Shown here: positions 40,250-43,527 of the stretch, piece after piece
How positions within the stretch are numbered: the stretch's first letter is position 1
Layout of the letters: each line of letters opens with the position of its first letter
From: UBA1435 sp041663285
GTDB taxonomy: Bacteria; Patescibacteriota; Microgenomatia; UBA12405
Assembly (NCBI GenBank): GCA_041663285.1
Contig: JBAZSP010000007.1
Coordinates: 1 to 43,527, forward strand
Direction: 5' to 3'
Length of the DNA stretch: 43,527 bases
The notes under the pieces: generated by a model
Database searches by the model: none
The model's input: the letters and a program-made list of their open reading frames with translations, nothing else
What the model was told of the DNA's origin: nothing
Translations under genes and position numbers: made by a program

Positions 40250-40629
40250 TAAGTAGCAAGATTAATAACTTTAACCAAGCTGAAAGTAACCAGGACTGAA
40301 AATACCAAAGAGAAGCTGACTAAAAGATAGGAGAATAAGTTTTTCTGACGGACTAAAAAAATCGCCAGAAGATGGTTGATGACAGCGATAATTATGGAAA
40401 AGGTGGGCAGAATAAAAAGGCCCGACACGGAAGATAGCCTGCCCTCCCCCCAAGCTAGTGAATAATACAGCGGTACTTGAGGCGGCAGATCGTTGAATTT
40501 TAGAAAAAGATAGAGCAACTGGAAGCCGATAAACAGCAGATTAAGCCGAAACATCTTGGAATTATGCGGTTCCTGCCAGAAGCGGCCGAGCAGGGAAAGT
40601 TGCTTAAAAATATTGGCAACAAAAGACAT
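40249..40629 (-). CDS. Small membrane protein
   Basis: 126 residues with three predicted membrane segments (FRLNLLFIGFQLLYLFL, LFILPTFSIIIAVINHLLAI, LLVSFSLVFSVLVTFSLV). The segment DLPPQVPLYYSLAWGEGRLS, which sits outside the membrane, is a pattern I associate with Microgenomates membrane proteins of unknown function. The stop overlaps the GT4 start by 1 nt, and the gene is 3 bp after the next one upstream, so it is part of one operon. Confidence 0.65.
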   Translation of the reverse strand: MSFVANIFKQLSLLGRFWQEPHNSKMFRLNLLFIGFQLLYLFLKFNDLPPQVPLYYSLAWGEGRLSSVSGLFILPTFSIIIAVINHLLAIFLVRQKNLFSYLLVSFSLVFSVLVTFSLVKVINLAT

Positions 40630-40632
40630 GGC

Positions 40633-41034
40633 CTAATCGCGTAACTGATAGACAAGTATGGGGGCAATAGAATTAACGGGACGATAATAGTTTTTGAGAA
40701 AGCGCCAGAATTGGAGAGAAGAAAGGGTTGGCTGGTAAAAAACAACCCGGGGCAGATAAATTTTTGTAAAGTCAATTAGTTGAGCATTAGACTGATTGTC
40801 GTAGGCAGATAAAATGGTTTTTTTTCTGGCAGGAAACGAGGGTATCCGGGTTAGATCATTAACCGGCTTTGAGGAAGTCAACACAAACACCGGCTCGGAA
40901 GAGTTGGCTAGGCGTGAGGTAAGACTTGAAATCCGACGGCTATAAAACCGAGGAGAAAAACTTAAAAAATAGCCAACAGTAAGGCCAACAAAAAGCAGAA
41001 AAACAACAGGATAAAGCAGCAGGGGCACTTTCAT
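40633..41034 (-). CDS. Hypothetical protein with one N-terminal membrane anchor
   Basis: 133 residues. A single hydrophobic segment (LLLYPVVFLLFVGLTVGYFL) and then a basic soluble part (SRLANSSEPVFVLTSSKPVN, VVFYQPTLSSLQFWRFLKNY). No family recognised. It is the first gene of a three-gene membrane operon with the small membrane protein and the GT4 enzyme. Confidence 0.55.
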   Translation of the reverse strand: MKVPLLLYPVVFLLFVGLTVGYFLSFSPRFYSRRISSLTSRLANSSEPVFVLTSSKPVNDLTRIPSFPARKKTILSAYDNQSNAQLIDFTKIYLPRVVFYQPTLSSLQFWRFLKNYYRPVNSIAPILVYQLRD

Positions 41035-41079
41035 GTTAGTTTAATTTTAGGCTAAATTTTTATTAAGTGATAATTAAGG

Positions 41080-42582
41080 TTATTTTGCCTTTTTTACGGT
41101 TGTTTTGTATTCTAACCGGCGGCCCAGGAGTAATCGGGTGTGAGAATGAAGACCAGGCAAAACCGACATGGTTAGGGTAGCAATAGGCATAAAAGGCCAT
41201 TGGAGCAAGTTTTTAAAGAAATTTTTCCAGCCTTTTTTTTGAGAGGCTGGCCGAAGAAGCCAGTCAAGAATAATAAGCGAACTTAAAGGTATCAGACAAA
41301 TAGTTAAAATGATGTTTGAAACGCGGGGAAGGTTGTAACCAAATGAGGTTTGAAAAAAATGAGGATTGAGAATTACCGGCAATGAAGTTCCTAAGGTTAG
41401 GATAAACCAATTGCTGGACCAGATCAGGTGGGTTTGAATAATTTTGAAAACCCGGAGGATACGGGTAGTTAGAGGAATTTCGGGATGGACACGGGACTGC
41501 TCGATGGCATAGGGGATGTCGATGGCTCCCCAGGCATGCCGGAGACATTGATTGTAACGGTTTTTTAAGGCGCTAAAATAATTAGCTCCACTGGGGGCAT
41601 CGACAATGGTCGGGAGGAAGATGGGTTCAACTCTGGCTTTGCCGCCGCTAGCAAAAAAAGTCTGAAGAAAAATATGCCAGTCTTCGGGAATCATGTCAAC
41701 ATCCCAGTAGCCGGCGGAATCAATTAATTGAAAAGACGAAGAATAGCAGGAATAATTAAAGAATAGGCCGTCAGGTTCCTGAATGTTGGAAATGTGAATA
41801 ACATTGCCCAGAGTGCCGATAATCCTGATGGGAAAAGGGACTTCGTTAATGTTGTGATGCCAAAAAATCGGAGATTGCCAAAAACGATAGTAGCGGTCGT
41901 GACTGGAAGCAAAGTGATAAGTCAGGGCAGAAAAATATTTCGGATTAAAAATGGTATCAACGTCGCAGCTGGTCAAGGTCAAATTACCGATAGCAAAACG
42001 GCCGGTATCGATGAATAATTTTTTAAATTGTTTAGCAGCCCAGGCTTCATTGGAGTGTTTTCCGGCGGTTTCGCCGGGTAGGTTACCCGGGTGTTCAGTA
42101 AAAGTCAGGCTGCCAAAAGTATTCTTGTACTTTTCGGTAAAATAGGCGATAGTCTGTTGATTGTTTTCGGCACCGGCGCGCTGTTCCTGGCCAATTACTA
42201 CATGAATCTTTTTTTGATCAATATCTATTTGGTTAGCCAAACTGGTCATAACCATTTCGATTACGGCGTTTGGCTCTTTGTAGGAAGAAATTATGACAAC
42301 ATGGGAGACGGCATCGTACGGAAGCCAGGATGCATTCCGATCCGCCGTAAAAGACGTTAGCCAGTTGGTTTGCTGACTTAGCTTAATCCGGAAAAAGCCA
42401 ATAGTAGCCAGGACCGACGACTTAAATGACTGATAAAGCCAGTAAACAAGAAAGGCGATGGCAAAGTAAGCAACAATTTTGGGTACCAAAAACGCCCCCC
42501 AAATAGGAAAGGTGATGGTGGTCCAGGCAATCAGCCCGGGGATCATTTCCCAAAAGCGGTAAAGCTTGGTGTTTTTATTCAT
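41080..42582 (-). CDS. Membrane glycosyltransferase family 2 (processive-type)
   Basis: 500 residues. Two N-terminal helices (IPGLIAWTTITFPIWGAFLV, IVAYFAIAFLVYWLY), a GT-A domain with VVIISSYKEP near 90, LTSCDVDTIFNPKYF (DxD metal site), MIPEDWHIFLQTFFASGG (ED) and RYNQCLRHAWGAIDI (a QxxRW-like site), then three C-terminal helices. This order is that of cellulose/hyaluronan synthase-like GT2 enzymes, so it may make and export a polysaccharide. A TATAAT about 16 bp before the ATG gives a short leader. It is divergent from the nucleotidyltransferase. Confidence 0.88.
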   Translation of the reverse strand: MNKNTKLYRFWEMIPGLIAWTTITFPIWGAFLVPKIVAYFAIAFLVYWLYQSFKSSVLATIGFFRIKLSQQTNWLTSFTADRNASWLPYDAVSHVVIISSYKEPNAVIEMVMTSLANQIDIDQKKIHVVIGQEQRAGAENNQQTIAYFTEKYKNTFGSLTFTEHPGNLPGETAGKHSNEAWAAKQFKKLFIDTGRFAIGNLTLTSCDVDTIFNPKYFSALTYHFASSHDRYYRFWQSPIFWHHNINEVPFPIRIIGTLGNVIHISNIQEPDGLFFNYSCYSSSFQLIDSAGYWDVDMIPEDWHIFLQTFFASGGKARVEPIFLPTIVDAPSGANYFSALKNRYNQCLRHAWGAIDIPYAIEQSRVHPEIPLTTRILRVFKIIQTHLIWSSNWFILTLGTSLPVILNPHFFQTSFGYNLPRVSNIILTICLIPLSSLIILDWLLRPASQKKGWKNFFKNLLQWPFMPIATLTMSVLPGLHSHTRLLLGRRLEYKTTVKKAK

Positions 42583-42627
42583 TGAAATTATTGGCTATAT
42601 TATATCAATATAGCAGTGAAAATGGTT

Positions 42628-42633
42628 TAAAAT
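42628..42633 (+). promoter_or_regulatory. -10 of the nucleotidyltransferase gene
   Basis: TAAAAT ends 6 bp before GTG 42640; supports the GTG start. Confidence 0.5.
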
Positions 42634-42639
42634 TAGCAA

Positions 42640-43404
42640 GTGAATTTGGAATCGGAAATCAAGAAATCTATTAAATACGCCAGAAAATTCAGAGGAGGAT
42701 TGACCAGGAGGCAATTATTCCAACGACTGATCACCCCCAAACCATGTAGCTTCGGGAACTTTGTCAAAGCTTTGCCTGTAAGCCTACGACTTCCAAGGTG
42801 CAATAACGGCAAATACCGAAAGGAAAAGTTAGAAAAAGCAAAAAGACTAGCCCTAGAGGCAGCGGAGGCGATAACTGAAATTAGCTTTATTGGAGTAAGC
42901 GGTTCAGTAGCGGCAGGGTATCCCAAGCGGAATGACGATATCGACTGGTTGCTGATTACTGAAAACAATAATATGTGGAAGTGCCGTTTTAAATTATGGA
43001 GGTGGTTTAAGAAAAAAAGGCTGAAACACAGGTCTTATGGAAGTCAAGAATTGGCTGATGCTATCTGCCCGAATATGTGGCTGGAAGAAAATTACCTGAC
43101 GATCCCAGGAGAAAAACAAAATTTAAAAAGTGCGATGGACCTGATAATGCTAAAACCAGTTATAGACAAGGGTAACTTTTATCGCCAGTTGTTATTAAAA
43201 AATAGCTGGGCTAAAAAATATGTGGCTAATGGTTATATGGAAAAAATAAGAAGAAATAAAAGAAAGATAAGCGAGAGGAGGCCGGTTGGTGTGAGTAATA
43301 TAGTTGTTAATTGGGCAATGTTTTTAGTTCAAAGATGGTATATGGCGACAAAAATTAGCAAGGAGAAGGTAAGTTATCACCAGGCTTTTTTTCATCAAAG
43401 CTAG
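42640..43404 (+). CDS. Nucleotidyltransferase-fold protein
   Basis: 254 residues, GTG start. The middle part has FIGVSGSVAAGYPKRNDDID followed by WLLIT, the GS...D-x-D site of the polymerase-beta-type nucleotidyltransferase superfamily. Around it are basic helical regions, including the N-terminal KKSIKYARKFRGGLTRRQLF. No second diagnostic domain is visible, so the substrate (tRNA, small molecule or protein) is unknown. It is divergent from the GT2 gene by 57 bp. Confidence 0.75.
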   Translation: MNLESEIKKSIKYARKFRGGLTRRQLFQRLITPKPCSFGNFVKALPVSLRLPRCNNGKYRKEKLEKAKRLALEAAEAITEISFIGVSGSVAAGYPKRNDDIDWLLITENNNMWKCRFKLWRWFKKKRLKHRSYGSQELADAICPNMWLEENYLTIPGEKQNLKSAMDLIMLKPVIDKGNFYRQLLLKNSWAKKYVANGYMEKIRRNKRKISERRPVGVSNIVVNWAMFLVQRWYMATKISKEKVSYHQAFFHQS

Positions 43405-43456
43405 AAAGAGTCGGGAAGAACGGATTATCTTATAGAAGATGGGGCTATGATAATTG

Positions 43457-43462
43457 TATAAT
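43457..43462 (+). promoter_or_regulatory. -10 of the last, partial gene
   Basis: Perfect TATAAT, 6 bp before GTG 43469; leaderless arrangement. Confidence 0.55.
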
Positions 43463-43468
43463 TCAGGG

Positions 43469-43527
43469 GTGCGTTTTCCCAAGATAGCGACAACTTTTTT
43501 AATTTTGATGTTTGGCGGAGCTATACT
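43469..43527 (+). CDS. Partial CDS, probable exported or membrane protein (N-terminus only)
   Basis: A GTG preceded by a perfect -10 at 6 bp opens a frame that stays open to the window end (19 codons): MRFPKIATTFLILMFGGAI. It has a positively charged start followed by a hydrophobic stretch, as in a signal peptide or membrane helix. The product cannot be named. Confidence 0.45.
   Translation, partial: MRFPKIATTFLILMFGGAI

Overview
The window reads as a chromosomal segment of a Candidate Phyla Radiation (Patescibacteria) bacterium, probably of the Microgenomates lineage. The basis is the 5' part of a 16S rRNA with CPR-like departures (a variant of the usual 338-357 primer site, an expanded V1 helix), very tight gene packing, and GT-C and envelope proteins of the type I associate with Microgenomates. 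The lineage is inference from sequence style, not a placement. TGA is used as a normal stop, so this is not one of the CPR groups that recode UGA.

Layout. 1-700: 16S rRNA (minus strand, cut by the window edge) with its leader and promoter. 700-5732: recF, divergent by only 3 bp from a run of plus-strand genes (alpha/beta hydrolase, acyltransferase-like protein, degenerate Nudix, DUF218, methyltransferase). 5916-9946: a Nudix/winged-helix gene, a MerR/GyrI-type regulator, and a divergent short UvrA-like ABC protein sharing a repeated palindromic operator region. 9952-18522: an AT-rich integrative element of about 8.6 kb, flanked by 10-bp direct repeats and inserted at the 3' end of a tRNA-Tyr gene. 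18619-22938: ASCH protein, exonuclease III, a membrane protein, a YgjP-type metallopeptidase, rpiB and pgk. 22951-29142: a 2063-residue SpvB/RHS protein with a variable C-terminus. 29345-34630: lipase, gap, two GT-C membrane glycosyltransferases and a DedA-like protein. 34627-36681: an overlapping rpe / cytidine deaminase / LOG / Nudix run. 36713-37338: a REP-RAYT unit. 37358-43527: CapA, a PEGA/SH3 lipoprotein, a WecA/MraY-type transferase, small membrane proteins, a membrane GT2, a nucleotidyltransferase and the start of one more gene.

The main discovery is in the integrative element. Its large serine recombinase gene runs across the right attachment core and ends antisense inside the tRNA. 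The left end of the element carries, in the same frame from an identical core, an orphan 49-codon open frame. Joining the two ends in silico, as excision would, gives one continuous 608-residue recombinase. The attP site therefore lies inside the recombinase gene, and integration exchanges its natural C-terminal tail for about 15 residues read from the antisense of the host tRNA. The target tRNA is itself unusual: GUA anticodon, C1-G72, short variable loop, which is the archaeal/eukaryotic tRNA-Tyr form and not the class II bacterial form. The element carries a coupled STAS-GHKL ATPase / DUF4325 / membrane coiled-coil cassette with the look of an uncharacterised signalling or defence module, plus an MltG-like fragment, a YidD homologue, an aldehyde dehydrogenase and two DNA-binding proteins. 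I see no relaxase, replication, capsid or portal gene in it.

A second window-wide pattern is leaderless expression. About a dozen genes have a -10 hexamer, often extended as TGn, ending 5-8 bp before the ATG or GTG, on host genes and element genes alike, while operon-internal genes use overlap and occasionally a Shine-Dalgarno. The central-carbon genes (rpiB, pgk, gap, rpe-like) fit a fermentative sugar-phosphate metabolism, and the 31-43 kb part is mostly about building a cell surface.
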